64,000 bases of DNA from Astrothelium macrocarpum (lineage: Eukaryota; Ascomycota; Dothideomycetes; Trypetheliales; Trypetheliaceae). Every line of letters begins with the position of its first letter. The first letter of the stretch is position 1. The position numbers and the translations under genes are program-made. The stretch spans positions 62,001 to 126,000 of the forward strand of contig JAGEMR010000074.1 of the NCBI GenBank assembly GCA_021030915.1. The letters run 5' to 3'. The notes beneath the pieces were generated by a model, which saw nothing but the letters and a program-made list of their open reading frames with translations, was not told the origin of the DNA and ran no database searches. Shown here one piece after another: positions 11,385 to 23,571 of the stretch.

Positions 11385-11440
11385 TTGCAAGGGGAGGAGT
11401 TGGGTTCGGGGGGGGGCGTTGAGTTTGGTGCATTTGCCGT
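10650..11440. other. GC-skew switch island 3 (centre near 11105)
   Basis: C/G per 60 bases is about 38/3 at 10861 and 38/4 at 10921, near equal at 11101, then about 8/33 at 11341 and 6/28 at 11401. The left border is in the HPC2 intron. The right border is just past the stop codon. Confidence 0.85.
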
Positions 11441-11826
11441 GTTGCTTTGTGCGTGGTTGCGGCTCTTTTTTTTTTTTACATTCATGTGATGTCATGGCGT
11501 TTCTTTCTCTGAGCATGGGACAGATGCGTGGGTGAATTTGCTATGGGGGTTTGTGATATCCCTGCGCGGTGGGAGCATGGTTGCATTGTTGCATTGTCTG
11601 TAATTTACTACATCCTTTCTTCTCATAAGCTTTTCGTGGGGTTTAGAATACTTTCGCATTGAGGCATCTGCGGGGCGACTGGACTAGCAGTACCACTGGT
11701 CTTACAGCATGGGATTTTCTTAACGCATGCTTGGCGTTGCTGGCACGTAGGAACTGCATGTGCTTGGAGGAGGCTATCTTGTCTATACTCATTGCTTTCA
11801 TATACAATCTCCATCGAAAATCCACA
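11385..11826. other. Convergent 3' region of HPC2 and the HIT gene
   Basis: Two gene ends meet here. There is a T run at 11465-11478 and AT-rich sequence further on, suitable for 3' untranslated regions. No gene is seen. Confidence 0.5.
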
Positions 11827-12492
11827 TTACATTTTCGATTTGATTTCCTCAAAAAGCTTCTGCAGCTCATCCTTTTCAAGCTGTTGTTGCGGCCAGCAAA
11901 TACCCAGGCCCTCCTGCTGATTTGGCTTGGGTATCATATGAACGTGGACCTATGATGCTATTGTTAGAGGTGGAAGATAGACGATGAAGTTGAAAAATTG
12001 CATACGTGATCAACTTGCTGATGCGCTATCCGCCCGTTGTTTTGTAATATGTTAAAGTTCTCGACTGACGCTGCCGATGCAATTCTCTTGGCGACTGGCT
12101 AGAACATTGTTAGATTTTAGGAACAGTAATTGAATACAGATTTCAGGCTCTTTTGCTTTTCTTCAAAAAGAGAAAAAGAAAACAGAACTTACCAAAAGCT
12201 CATGGAGCTGGTCGTCGGGTATATCGGTGAGCTTTACACCATGAAATTTAGGAATCACGAGCTGCAAATCTTTAGGATAATTCCAATGACTATTCCAACC
12301 CGAAGAGGGCTCACAGCATGACCTCGGCTCAATGGGTTGATATCAAGGAATGCCAGAGTCCGCTCCGACTCGAAGAGCTTCATGGACGGGATTTCGCCTA
12401 GATAGGTACTTTTGAGTAAACCATCAGAAGCTACAGCGTCGAACCAATTTCCTACCGCGAATGATTTTGCAGAAAATGCAGGAAGCAGCCAT
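11827..12492 (-). CDS. HIT-domain nucleotide hydrolase (HINT/Hnt1 type)
   Basis: Short exons join from the ATG at 12492. MAASCIFCKIIRG gives the Cys-x-x-Cys start of HINT proteins. Next come EIPSMKLFESERTLAFLDIN and PLSRGHA, then LVIPKFHGVKLTDIPDDQL, and, after further introns, QQVDHVHVHMIPKPNQQEG. The catalytic histidine triad is HVHVHM. The protein ends in a charged helix at 11827. The estimated length, about 140 aa, fits the family. Role: hydrolysis of adenosine 5'-monophosphoramidates. Several introns share typical GT-AG borders. The branch (HINT versus other HIT) is based on the N-terminal CxxC and is fairly secure. Confidence 0.8.
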
Positions 12493-13037
12493 TTTCCAGA
12501 AGGCGTCGGTGCAAGAATCTTGATGAGTGTTGATTCCGCCTCGTCGATTCATGCACGAAATAGCGGGTCTTTCGGAATCCTGAGCAAGCCAATCAGATCA
12601 AGTAAAAAGTTACGTCACGTGAATAAGCCAATCATCTTTTTCACCTAATGATTTCTGGCACCGCGTTCTTCATCCACAGCTCTCATGTCACTTTCCTCAA
12701 AGAAGCTGTTCGTACTGCCTTGCAATCTCTTGATCGCAAGCCGTGCTAGCTTGACGTTCGTTACAAGTAAAAGCTCGGTAGATCTACAGTCAAGATGATT
12801 CACTGAGTAGGAGTCATAATTAAGAGGCAAGAGTTTAATTTAGGATCTTGTCACTCGCTCAATTCTCAAATCTTGATGGATCCTGCATATGATGATTCAT
12901 TTTCTTGATATTTATATGTTCAAATTACACTTGATGTCTATCAGTACAACTCTCGTCACATTCTAGTACTCTCTTGCAATAACTAGGTTCAAACCGGATT
13001 TGCATTGAAGACATATTTCAACGCTACTCCAAAGGCC
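12493..13037. promoter_or_regulatory. Intergenic region between the HIT gene and the PLP decarboxylase
   Basis: 545 bp of AT-richer sequence between divergent genes. A CACGTG-like site (tcacgtga) is near 12615. The final 50 bp, after a plausible splice acceptor ending at 12986, are open in frame with the decarboxylase and read like its N-terminus. A 5' exon of that gene probably lies here. Confidence 0.5.
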
Positions 13038-14541
13038 ATGGCAATGCAAGAAGAAACAGTCGTCCTACCATCTCTCATTGCAATTCAAAGGGCTCGAAAT
13101 GCCCTACGTAAGTCCTTGGATCCACTGGGCGAGGATGCCGCAATCCGCCATATCAAGGAGGACATTGTGCCTGGACTGAATTATCCAAGCCGATCACCTA
13201 ACTTTTATGGATTTGTCACAGGAGGAACAACACCGGCTTCATATCAAGCGGATCAGATTGTAACGGAATGTGATCAGAACGTCCAGGTTCATCTTCCCAA
13301 CGAAACGATCGTCACCGAAGTCGAAGATCAAGCACTTCGTTTGCTCTGTGATCTCTTCGATCTTCCTTCCGAACAATGGGGACATCGAACATTCACCACA
13401 GGCGCAACAGCAAGCAACGTGCTTGGCTTGGCGTGTGGTAGAGAGTATATTATTTCCAAAGCAGCCGAACAAGTTGGTCAAAGCAATATCAGCACTGGTG
13501 AATATGGTATATTGGGCGCTATGCAACGAGCTGGGCTTGAGATGATTCAAATTCTTACTGCAACGCCCCATTCTTCTTTGGCCAAAGCTGCCAGCATTGT
13601 CGGTCTTGGGAGAGCCAATGTCGTTGCTTTGAACGGCCCTGCAACGTCATCTTTCGGATCGTTGCACGTATTGGAAGAGCATTTGCAAAAGAGAAAGACT
13701 GCCTCGATCGTGGCGATATCCTGTGGTGAAGTTAACACTGGATACTTTGCTACCTCCGGATACAAAGACATGCAAGCCATTCGAGAGCTCTGCGACAAAC
13801 ACGGTGCCTGGTTGCACGTGGATGGAGGTCGGTTTCTTGATTACGATGGTGCTACTTTGTCCAAATATTGACATTTCTTTAGCATTCGGCCTGTTCGGCA
13901 GGCTGCTTCCAAAAGAAGACTACCCGAGCCTTGCCCAAGGATGCGAAGGAATGGAGCTTGCTGACTCTATAGCGGGAGATGCTCACAAACTTCTTAACGT
14001 TCCTTACGACTGCGGGTTTTTTTTGAGTCGTCACCTAAACATGGGGGTAGCTACATTTCAAAATGCCAAGGCAGCGTATCTCAACGCTGCTGCAGAGAGT
14101 GGGCCAGTAGTCCCATCCCCACTCAATATCGGCATCGAAAATTCGCGCAGATTCCGTGCTCTGCCAGTCTATGCTACCCTGATAGCATACGGTCGTCAAG
14201 GATATGCAGATATGTTAAAGCGGCAAATTACCTTGGCAAGAGGTGTTGCAAAATACCTTCTTCAACATCCAGTATACGAGCTGCTTCCACGGACAGAGCG
14301 GAACTCTAAAGCAGCCTTGGACCGGGTGTATATTGTCGTATTGTTCAAAGCTTCTGACGACTGCATCAACCAGGATCTGGTCAAACGTATCAACTCGACT
14401 AGAAAAATTTACGTTTCTGGTACATCGTGGGAAGGATCGCCCGCTTGTCGATTTGCCATTGCCAATTGGCAAGTGAATCCAGAACGTGATTTGGTCTTGA
14501 TCAAGGAGATCCTTAATAGCGTTTCAGGATCTGGTAATTAG
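13038..14541 (+). CDS. PLP-dependent group II decarboxylase (tyrosine-decarboxylase-like)
   Basis: Two exons join as 13038-13827 and 13883-14541. The join restores HVDGAFGLFGRLLP, so the stop after 13827 is intronic and the gene is intact. The PLP-binding lysine is in DSIAGDAHKLLNVPYDCG. Upstream features include FYGFVTGGTTPASY, VHLPNETIVTEVED and TFTTGATASNVLGLACGRE. These patterns match fungal proteins annotated as L-tyrosine or aromatic amino-acid decarboxylases (group II fold type I). The substrate cannot be read from sequence. 13038 is the first ATG, but the frame stays open upstream to an acceptor at 12986 and reads as conserved (LKTYFNATPKA), so the true start is probably in an undetected upstream exon. 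Confidence 0.75.
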
Positions 14542-14914
14542 CCAATATTGGACCCTGAGGTAGTTGTGGTGGATCTGAAGACAGACCGGTCTTGGGTCAT
14601 ACCAGTAGCTGGAGAAAGAACGTAACCTACTCCCGCCTCAAAGCACCAAAGCGGATAGAAATGTCATTCAATTTAGAATTCTGGCGACTTGTCTCCCGTT
14701 TTGTAGACCGTCACCACACCACCGATTTATAGACAATGGGTAATGAAGCCGAACATCAAACAAACATGCTCTCAGAGTTTGGTGTTTTTCCACAGAATTC
14801 TTTTCTCTGGCGTCCCAAGTATCTCGTACAGAGTTCAAGTTCGTTTGCGATTACAATCCTCAATTTGACGCAAAAACTGTTCTTTTGGCAGCAGTACTCT
14901 TAAAGAAACCGGTC
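14542..14914. other. Convergent 3' intergenic stretch
   Basis: 373 bp between the decarboxylase stop and the end of the STAND gene. No gene, repeat or RNA is recognised. Confidence 0.4.
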
Positions 14915-17900
14915 TCAAGATGCTTTGTTGGACTTAAATTGATTCGTTGCAATCGAGGAGAACTTCAGATAAGCGGAAGCGAGATATTCACGCCGGCCTT
15001 TGCGCCTCAACTGATGCTGCTTTGCAAGTGGAAGTTTCGGCGTGACGTGCTGGCTCAAATCTGGAGACTGTTGCAGTCGTTGCGATACAGCCAATCCTCG
15101 GACAGCACTGGGGTAAGCCAAGGAATCCGCATCGGAGGGACTGAGGCAATCCACGGAATCCGCATCGGAGGGACTGATAGAAAGTTGCGATATCCGAATA
15201 GCTTGACACAATTGTCCATCATTGTCGCAATTGTGTGGATTCAAAGGAGAGGTTTCTCTTGTTAAGGTTTGAAGATCTCTGCAGACTGAGGAGTCGTCTC
15301 TCAAATATAGGCGTGAAGGGGAAAGCCGTTGATCGGGCGGCCGAGGAGATATGCAGTTAAGCAAGGCGTGCTCAGACCCACCACGCCTCTGTTCACTATA
15401 TGGAGCTTGAAAAGGCGGCGGTCTTGGTAAATTCTCGGCCGCGACACAATCATGGAATGGCAGGGGCTGTTGAACGATGATCGGTTTCTCCAAAGTTGCC
15501 CTTGTTGCTTGCGGAGACGTCTGATCTCCTGCATGAGGTTTTGAACCGCAAGCTTCTGGTTCTGCTAATGCCTGCTTCAGTCTTTCAAATTCACTCTTTA
15601 CTCTTTCAGTACCATTCTGCCAGATTAATACGCCTTTGATGATTTCTTTTGCAGTTATACAATCTGTTCCGCTGTCATTCGATACAGATTGGACAGCTAA
15701 ACTTAAATTGGCTCCGTGACGAACGAAGGCGTCCAGACCCATGATGTAGAAATTTTCGTAGCCCAATCTCTCCTGGAAATGAACAATATCAAGGAATTTC
15801 TGCCACATAGACGCGGGCTCAGATTTGTTTGGATTCATTCCATGCGCAAGTAAAACTTCGAGCGTACGAATGACGGGGCTGCGCCCAACCAAGACATCAA
15901 AGCTTGGCTTAGGCTCTGAAATAATATCAATGAGCTCCCAGCCTCCGCGCTGGACATCTGCACCGTGGAAGATCAACAGTTCAAGCATTTCAAACCAGAA
16001 CCGAGAGTACTTCGAATCGAGGGTTGGTTGTGAGCGAATATACTGGGCAAAGACCGTGGATGAGCAAGACTTCTGATTCGGTTCGTAGCCATGCTTCAAG
16101 AGCATGTTAACCATTTCAGTTCTCCTGGGGCTCTCACAAGTATATACGGATCTTGTTAAAGCAGGTATCAACAACGGCTGGTCTTCTGTGTATAGTTGAC
16201 CCAGACACTTTGTCTTGTGGTCAAGATAGATGACAAGATCTTTCTTCACAGCAAATTTCCAGAAGGAGTCCCTTTCATTCAGGAAACGACGTGCCCTGAT
16301 CCGCCCGACTACCTCTAGTTCATCCAGGAAATCTGTGTCTGAACTATCCGTTTGAAGTTCCGCTTCTCGAGCGAGGTTGCCGATGTTCTCTATAATAGGA
16401 ATAATGTGGGACCGTGGATACAAGCCGGCTTTGAGAGCAACAAGAAGTGCTTTGCCAATCTTGAGAGAAGCGCAAAAGCCATGTCCAGCATCGGAACATA
16501 GCATATTTGCCCTCTCCTTTGTCATGAGAAAATCTCGCAAAGTACGATGCAAGAAGGTTACTGTGTAGTCGGTGAAAGTGGCTCTGTTAGCGATTCGGGA
16601 AACCTCTAGCAAACCCTTGGTACGTCCATTCAGCCGCCATTGCATTTCGTTCTGCCTCCGCTTTATTTCAAGAACTTCCATCCACATAAATGGCATTTTA
16701 ATCGCAAGGTCAGGGTCATCTTCATCCATGAACGAATACAACAGTAGAGGTAGGGGCTGCTCTGCATCAAGAGCGATCTGGAACGTCTGCGCAAGCCGAC
16801 ATTGATAGACTCTGTCGACAGAGCTCAAGATAAGCGCGAAAAATTGTTCAAGGTCTGTAGGCAAGCTACGCAACCTGTCCTTGAGAATAGCAATGCTGTC
16901 CCGATTGATGAACCCATCGCGGAGCGACCGAACCACAAGAACGACCCAAAGAAACACGCCCTGCGCTCGGTCGACAATTTCATGAATGAGTTCCTCATAT
17001 TGTCTGGCTTCGGATTCCTCCGCAGCCTGACGCGCATACAAATTCAGCTTTGCTCGGGCAAAAAGCGCAATGTCCTGCCGCGTCAGATTCTGGAGATACA
17101 ATTTGTGGTCGAAGCGGGCACCAAAAGCACGTTCAAAGCAATTCCACGGACGACTAGAGACACACAACTTGATATTCTGACAGACCCCAATATTTTGGAG
17201 TACTTCTATAAGTTCAAGGTGATCACCATCATATTCGTCAAGACCATCAATGAAGAAGCAAAACTTGATGCCGTCCATGCGTTGATCTTTGAGTTTATTG
17301 AACGCCATGGACAATTCAGGGAGGGACCATGGAGCAGAAGAGCGAGTGTTGAAATCATGAGCGTCAGTCAACCTAGACGCACATAGAATCGGCGTTAATT
17401 GAGGACATTCTTGCAAAACCTCGTGCAGCAACGACTGAATGAGTCCACTCAAAGACTTTTGCATTGTTGTACCCGCGTTCCAGAAGAAGAAACTTGCTCG
17501 AATAAGCCGAAGGGGTTTTGCCCATTGTTAGAGGGCTGATTCTGCTTGCTCATTATCGTACAAGTATTTCATCAGTGTCGATTTGCCTGAACCAGGTTTG
17601 CCAGAAACCCAAAATATGCCGTCTCCCTCATAAAGCCAATCTACAAACTTGATTCGCGATCTCGGATCACTTCGTGGTAGCTTCTTGGGATGAAAGATCC
17701 AGTTAAAAGTCCGAGCGTGAGCTTCACTGATCGCAGAGTACCGTACAGGCATCGTGTCATATTTCAAACTCTTCAAAATTTCCAGGCTTTGCATAAATTG
17801 CAGGCCCGTGGAAATGTATTTCCGAAGATGAGACTGGTAAGAGTCTAGATCTTTTTTTGAGATTTGGGCGGATTGGGAAATCTTGATCGATTTGAGCTGC

Positions 17901-18513
17901 TCGACAACGTTATGAAGTTGATGCGTGGTTTCGCTTTTTGTTTTGGCAGTCTCGAGCAGTAAACGGTCAATATTTGCTATCATGTTCGTTTGCCGATTCC
18001 TACTCTGCCATTAACCCTCTAAGACAAGCAAGTGCGCAACAGACAGATGCGCATGAAATGCACATAAGCATACTTGGTGATGAGGACTGCCTGGACAGTG
18101 ATTTCTTGCCGCAGCATATCAAGTCGAATCTGCAGTTTTTCGATCCGATCTTTCTTCATCGTGGCTTTGAATGCCTGCCAAATGCTTGACCATTTCACGT
18201 GTGGCCCAGCCTGTAGCTTGAACTTGTATAGCTCTCCAAGGAGTTCATCCGCAATCGTACATGATGATTCAGCAAGCGAAAAGAGTGGAACCTCGTCAGC
18301 TTGCACTTTTAATGATGCGCTCGTAGACTGGTCTTTGATGCTTAAGCTAAGCTGCTTGATATCTTTGGCGACGGTTTCGAGATCACTATTCTGGGCTGAC
18401 AGACCTTTTGCCGAATCCCGAAGCGATCGCGCATCGGATACTAGTACGTAAGTGAAGTCTATGAGTTGGATGACGTTGCTTGCTAAGCCAAGCGCAGAAA
18501 GATCCACTACCAT
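14915..18513 (-). pseudogene. NACHT-type STAND (NLR-like) protein with an in-frame stop after the P-loop
   Basis: The first exon (ATG at 18513) encodes a helical N-terminal domain of the kind seen in fungal STAND proteins (MVVDLSALGLASNVIQLIDF). After an intron near 18000-18070 the frame continues to the Walker A motif GKPGSGKSTLMKYLYD, then hits TAA at 17528-17530. The same frame resumes at once with QWAKPLRLIRASFFFWNAGT, a conserved NACHT segment, and stays open to 14915. It includes a Walker B-like FCFFIDGLDEYDGD, a DUF7791-like helical region and ankyrin-like repeats (MVNMLLKHGYEPN, ELLIFHGADVQ, LLAHGMNPNKSEP). In this family the proteins are linked to non-self recognition and regulated cell death. 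The stop replaces one residue in an otherwise ungapped match, so nonsense mutation is likelier than an intron. The exact first junction is unresolved. Confidence 0.7.
15122..15177 (-). repeat. Two 23-bp direct repeats, 33-bp period, in the STAND gene tail
   Basis: Identical 23-mers occupy 15122-15144 and 15155-15177. The 33-bp spacing preserves frame, and the encoded C-terminal tail reads SPSDADS twice. This looks like a recent in-frame tandem duplication. Confidence 0.85.
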
Positions 18514-18959
18514 CTTTTACATCAGGTCATCCATTTTGCTGAGAAGGTTAGATTCAGAGATGTCAAGATCGCGAAGCGGGGTGAGACGCAGTTTTGATAG
18601 AAGAGCCAAGAGGCTGAGGCTGCCTTGCCAGCAGTGCAAGGCAGATTGGCTACCGACCTTGTCTGAACATCACTAACTGTAGCAAATTCGGTCTAGTCAT
18701 TTGGTTTGGATGCTTCTCAATAAGGAATTTGCTGATTGGTGTATACCTATCGATCTACAAGATGATAACATCGGAAAACCGGACGTAAGCCGACACCGGA
18801 GACGGGCCGCTTTTGGTTGACTTTGTCATACCCGACAAGTTCTTTACTGTTCAGCCCGCCGTTTTCCTTCCACTAGTTTTCATCTTACTCTTTCGATAAT
18901 TGAAAATTTCGGAAATTTCACCATTACATCCTACACAGTCAATTCTAAAAGTCGCCATC
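18514..18959. promoter_or_regulatory. Divergent promoter between the STAND gene and SHMT
   Basis: 446 bp without a credible ORF. The SHMT side holds pyrimidine-rich sequence (18860-18900) just before the leader. Confidence 0.45.
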
Positions 18960-20571
18960 ATGAGTGTATCAAATGGAATCAATGGCGAAACAAATGGAAT
19001 ACACACCTACGCTCTTCCCAAATCCCACCAAGACGTAAGCTGTATCCGATCTTTTCTGGCAGACCGCTCTGACGTTGAATAGCTTATGGAAAGGTCTCTG
19101 GTTGACTTGGATCCAGAAATCGCTGAGATAATGGTCAGTTCGCCCAGATATCTCTTGAATTACGCTGACGTTTGTAGAAAAAAGAAATCCAACGTCAGCG
19201 TGAATCAATTCTCCTCATAGCATCCGAAAATGTTACGTCACGGGCCGTATTTGATGCACTCGGATCGCCAATGTCAAACAAATACTCGGAAGGCTATCCT
19301 GGTGCACGATACTATGGTGGAAACGAACACATTGATGAAATCGAGCTCACATGTCAGTCTCGTGCCCTACAGACATTTGGTCTGGATCCCCAGAAATGGG
19401 GTGTCAATGTACAATGTCTGAGTGGGAGTCCGGCAAACCTACAAGTCTATCAAGCAATCATGAGACCTCATGACAGGTTGATGGGACTTGATCTTCCACA
19501 TGGAGGTCATTTGAGTCACGGATACCAAACACCACAGAGGAAGTATGTAATCTCAAGATGTTAACAATGCGAACATCTCTCCAAGGTACAAAATCTGACA
19601 ATTACAGAATCTCGGCTGTCTCTACATATTTTGAGACTTTTCCATACCGGGTAGATCTTCAAACAGGTCTCATCGACTATGACCGACTCCTCGAAAATGC
19701 TCTCATGTATCGACCAAAAGTCATTGTCGCTGGAACATCCGCCTATTGCCGTACCATTGACTATGCACGTATGCGAGAGATTGCAGATGCTGTAGGATGC
19801 TACCTGGTGGTTGATATGGCGCATATCAGTGGTCTGATTGCTGCTCGTGTCAATGATTCCCCCTTTCCACATGCTGATATCGTCACAACAACAACACACA
19901 AAAGCTTACGAGGTCCTCGTGGGGCTATGATATTCTTCCGAAAGGGTGTCAGAAAGAGTGATGCCAAGACTGGCAAAGAAGTCTTGTATGATCTTGAAGG
20001 ACCCATTAACTTTTCAGTCTTTCCAGGCCATCAAGGTGGACCGCACAACCACACAATCACAGCCCTAGCTGTGGCACTGAAACAGGCACAAAGTCCTGAA
20101 TTCAGATTATATCAAGAACAAGTCATCAAAAATGCCAAGACACTTGAGCATGAGTTCAAAGCAAAGGGGCATAGGTTGGTGACGGATGGCACAGACAACC
20201 ACATGGTTTTGTTGGATTTAAAACCACACAACCTGGATGGAGCAAGAGTTGAGGCCGTGCTTGAGCAAGTCAACATTGCTTGCAACAAGAACACGACGCC
20301 TGGTGACAAGTCTGCTCTGACACCGTGCGGTATCCGTGTTGGTGCACCGGCAATGACAAGTCGAGGTCTCGGAGAAAAGGATTTTGCAAAGATTGCCGAA
20401 TACATTGATCAATGTATCCAACTGACCAAGGACATTCAAGCCTCGTTACCCAAAGATGCCAATAAGTTGAAAGACTTTAAAGCAAAGGTTGCATCTGGAG
20501 AGGTGCAATCATTGGTTGATCTCAAAAAGAAGATTGCATCGTGGGCTGGAACCTTTCCATTGCCAGTATAA
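18960..20571 (+). CDS. Serine hydroxymethyltransferase, cytosolic type
   Basis: Four exons (18960-19034, 19083-19133, 19178-19542, 19608-20571) give 484 aa. The fold type I PLP enzyme is recognised from LLIASENVTSRAV, SNKYSEGYPGARYYGG, LDLPHGGHLSHG and the PLP-lysine motif TTTTHKSLRGPRG. There is no mitochondrial presequence; the N-terminus is a short Asn/Gly-rich stretch (MSVSNGINGETNGIH). Role: interconversion of serine and glycine with transfer of the one-carbon unit to tetrahydrofolate in the cytosol. All exon joins keep frame and have good donor sites and branch points. The first two introns flank a 51-bp exon. Confidence 0.95.
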
Positions 20572-20796
20572 GGCAATGCTGATTGCATATCACGGCGTTT
20601 GATTAATTTGTTTTTTGAGGCATAAGCTTGGCGTTGACAGGTTCAACAAAAGCTTATGCAAAGGCTTCATTCAACATTATACCCCAGGGAATGAGAAGCG
20701 GTTTGAATTTTCAACAGTGTGGACATAGAAAGTCAACCAGTACACACGCCCAAATACTGTCAATAGAGTCTCTGAATTGCTAAAATGCAATATATG

Positions 20797-23571
20797 CTAG
20801 ATGCTACCACTACGACTGACATTTCTACTCTCCCCGTCATTATCATCTTCGCTCTCCCTCATCAACATTCTTCCCACCTTGAATACATCCTCACTCCATG
20901 CCGCAAACGCATCGGGATCCCACACCTCATCCTCCCTCCCCTTTCCCTTCTTACTACCCCCCATCTTCCCATTCGCACCTCCCCGTGCCACCACATATCC
21001 CTCATACCACTCTTCATAATTCTCCACCACCTGATCCTGCACCGCCCCCACCAACGTCTCCCTCGTCCTCGCATCCTCCAAATACTCCTCCAACTTCGCC
21101 CTCAACACCTGCACCTCCCTCTCCGTCGCCTCCCGCACGGCCCTCGCGGCAGCCCTAGCATCAAAATCCTTCTTCGCCACGGCATTCCCCACCACCGGCG
21201 CGGTCATCCTCCCCGCCACATCCCTCGTCAGCTCATTGATCACGGCCCGCAGCCTTCCGTCAAGCTCGACCTTCGCGTCCAGCATGTTGGCGACGACGCG
21301 CGGCAGCAGCGCGCGGCGGCCGAGCAGGCGCAGCCAGCTGGCTGGGTTGAACAGGGCGGCGCCGCGCGAGGCGCGCAGCTCGGCGAAGGTGCTGGTGAGC
21401 GAGGAGAAGTCAAGCGCGATGTCTGGCCGCACGAACTCGATGTCGAAGGCGACGATGCGCTGCTTGAGGTGCAGGAGGTGCGCGAGGAGGAAGAGCGAGG
21501 CGTCGGTGGGGCCGGCGCGCGAGCGGAGGCTGGTGGAGGCGGTGCTGAGGGAGAGGGTGGTGTGGTGGACGATTTGGTGGGCGAGGTCGTCGAAGACGGT
21601 GGACTTGGGGGAGAGGTTAGCAGGGGGTGGGGGAGGGAGGAGGGAGGGAGGGGGAAGTGGTGCGTACGTTGACGAGACGGTAGATGCGGCTTAGGAGCCA
21701 GATTGCTTTTGTGAGGGTTGGATACCAGGAATGAGATTCGACTTGTAGTCTGGGGTCATTGTCGCTTTCGAGGAGGTCGGATTCCACTATTGTTGGATCC
21801 TTCACTCCGGCATTAGAGGTCTTTCGGCCGGATAGGATAGGCTGACCATTTCGGTTTGACGAGACGGAATTTTTACGAAAACGAGCCGGGTAATCCAGAT
21901 CGGCAGGTTTGGGTTTGTAGAATTCAATGTCGTTTCTGAGGATATTCAAAGCTAAGAAAACTAGTCGAGTCTGCGCATCTTCTAAAGCTGGTTGAATCAG
22001 AGTGGCAAAATCTAGACGATGTGTGTCTATTGGCGACAATTCGTCTTCTTCTTCATGCATATATCTTGTTTGAATGAGCGTGCAAAGCTCACACAGTTTG
22101 AGTATATGTGTTTCGTGTATCGTTCGTGGTCGCAAATGATCGTAAAGAGGCTCACAAATAGATTCAAGGAAATCGTGGAGGCCTTCCTCGGTGGAGAACC
22201 ATTCACCCCATAAATCGTATTCGTCCATACAAATCCCACGTATGTAGCTAATGCTACTTCGTGCAAACGCAACGACGTCTTTCGAGGAGCTCGGTGCGAG
22301 AGCTATGTCATTCATTTTTTTGCTGACTAGTGGAAGAATAAGCCGACCGCGGGTGGTAGAATAGCTCTGGTAGAGTTCATTGACTAGACTCTGGTATTCG
22401 GATTCGCTCCCTGCGTCTGCGCCCAAAGGCAATACTGCACGATCATGGATTTCTTGACCGATTCGTTTCAGGTCTGGCGCGCCCACACGGAACTTGGCAT
22501 ACAACAAAGCAGACATTGTAGTCTCATTAAGTTGGCGATCAGCTATACGTTTCGACACATCCGCAGCGATCTCGCGCAATGAATTTGTAAAATGAACTCG
22601 GATCAATGTCAGAGCTCGAGTGAGAAGTAGGCGATAACGGGAACGATATGACTGAGCTTCGCGATGGTTTGGCTAAGAATGTCAGCATGATCACTTTTGA
22701 ATCTGCCCTGTACTACTCACATGGTCTTGCATGTACTCTATGCATTCATCCAGCGTCGAAAGCATGTCTGAATATTCCTGAGCACGAACATAGTTTCCTG
22801 CTCCTGGTGCGTTCAATCGTCGAGTGATGGGTTCCAGATATGAATAGTAGCGTAAATTATCGGACACATCATCGGCGATTCCTGAAAGCCTCTTTTGTTC
22901 AGTCAACAAATCTTCGCATCTTGCCTGAAAAGCCGTCGTTTGGGTCTCGACAGCATGGAAAGAATCCGATAAAATGGATAGCTGGTCCAGTGTAGAAGTC
23001 GTGTTTTCTAGCAACGAGTCCAAATGAGACTTTGACAGATGTAATTGATCCCCATATAGCCTACCCAGCGTCTTCTATTAGCTTCATATCCCCAAGTTAT
23101 GCCGTGCTTGACATGGAATGTCGAAATCAGAGCCTACGTACTGGTACTCTTCATGGCTGGCATCCAGTAGCTCTTCCCTTCTCGCTTCATACCAATCCGC
23201 GAATTGTAATTCTGTCCGGATGTCTTGACGAGACTTTCTGCGACTCTTTTCCAATTTATTCTCCTTTTTAATATGGTCTCTCACAGCATTGTAGAAGTCG
23301 CTGTAGGATTTGGCACGGCGGGCGACGGTGGCGGGAGGAGGACCAGCGAATTTCTCTACTTCTTCTGCTATGTCAGGAACCACTTCTACGGGCACATCAT
23401 CAGCCTTGTTGCCCTCCTACATATCGATCAACAATCTGAATACGTCCCCTCCAGGACAGCTGGGCTTACATTTGGCTGCTGAAGCAAGGATTGCCGCCTC
23501 TTGTGGCCTTTTCGTTCCGTCTGTTGCGCGCTACTCGGGACAAATGCATTGTACCAAGCCTCATCGTACAT
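20797..23571 (-). CDS. cog3: Conserved oligomeric Golgi complex subunit 3 (Cog3/Sec34)
   Basis: The ATG at 23571 opens MYDEAWYNAFVPSS, the usual fungal start. Exon 1 ends at QSLLQQPN and joins to EGNKADDVPVEVVPD. The next segments are SYSDFYNAVRDHIKKE, a coiled-coil region (HLDSLLENTTSTLDQLSIL), YLEPITRRLNAPG, and, after the ECIEYMQDH junction, the long helical body from TRALTLIRVHFTNSLRE. The last intron (about 21608-21667, very G-rich on the + strand) joins to STVFDDLAHQIVHHTTLS and runs to a stop at 20797. Role: lobe A of the COG tether for retrograde vesicles at the Golgi. Base composition of the last exon differs sharply from the rest of the gene. Confidence 0.88.
20800..21665. other. 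GC-skew switch island 4 (centre near 21270)
   Basis: C/G per 60 bases is about 26/7 at 20881 and 30/3 at 20941, roughly 18/26 at 21301, then 7/31 at 21541 and 2/40 at 21601. The gene is on the minus strand, yet the + strand polarity is again C then G. The right border lies in the last COG3 intron and the left border at the stop codon. Confidence 0.85.

Noticed and set aside
10815..11516. Minus-strand open frames of more than 200 codons opposite HPC2
   Set aside because: Gly/Arg/Pro repeats without domain character, caused by the skewed composition; the + strand reading joins properly to the HPC2 first exon.
13828..13882. Apparent stop and frameshift in the PLP decarboxylase
   Set aside because: A GT-AG intron here restores the HVDGAFGLFGR motif in frame, so the gene is intact.
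20785..21672. Long + strand open frame of 295 codons opposite COG3
   Set aside because: It is a by-product of the C-rich/G-rich island: few stops arise in such sequence. Its translation is Pro/His/Arg- then Gly/Glu-rich and the minus-strand COG3 exon explains the region.
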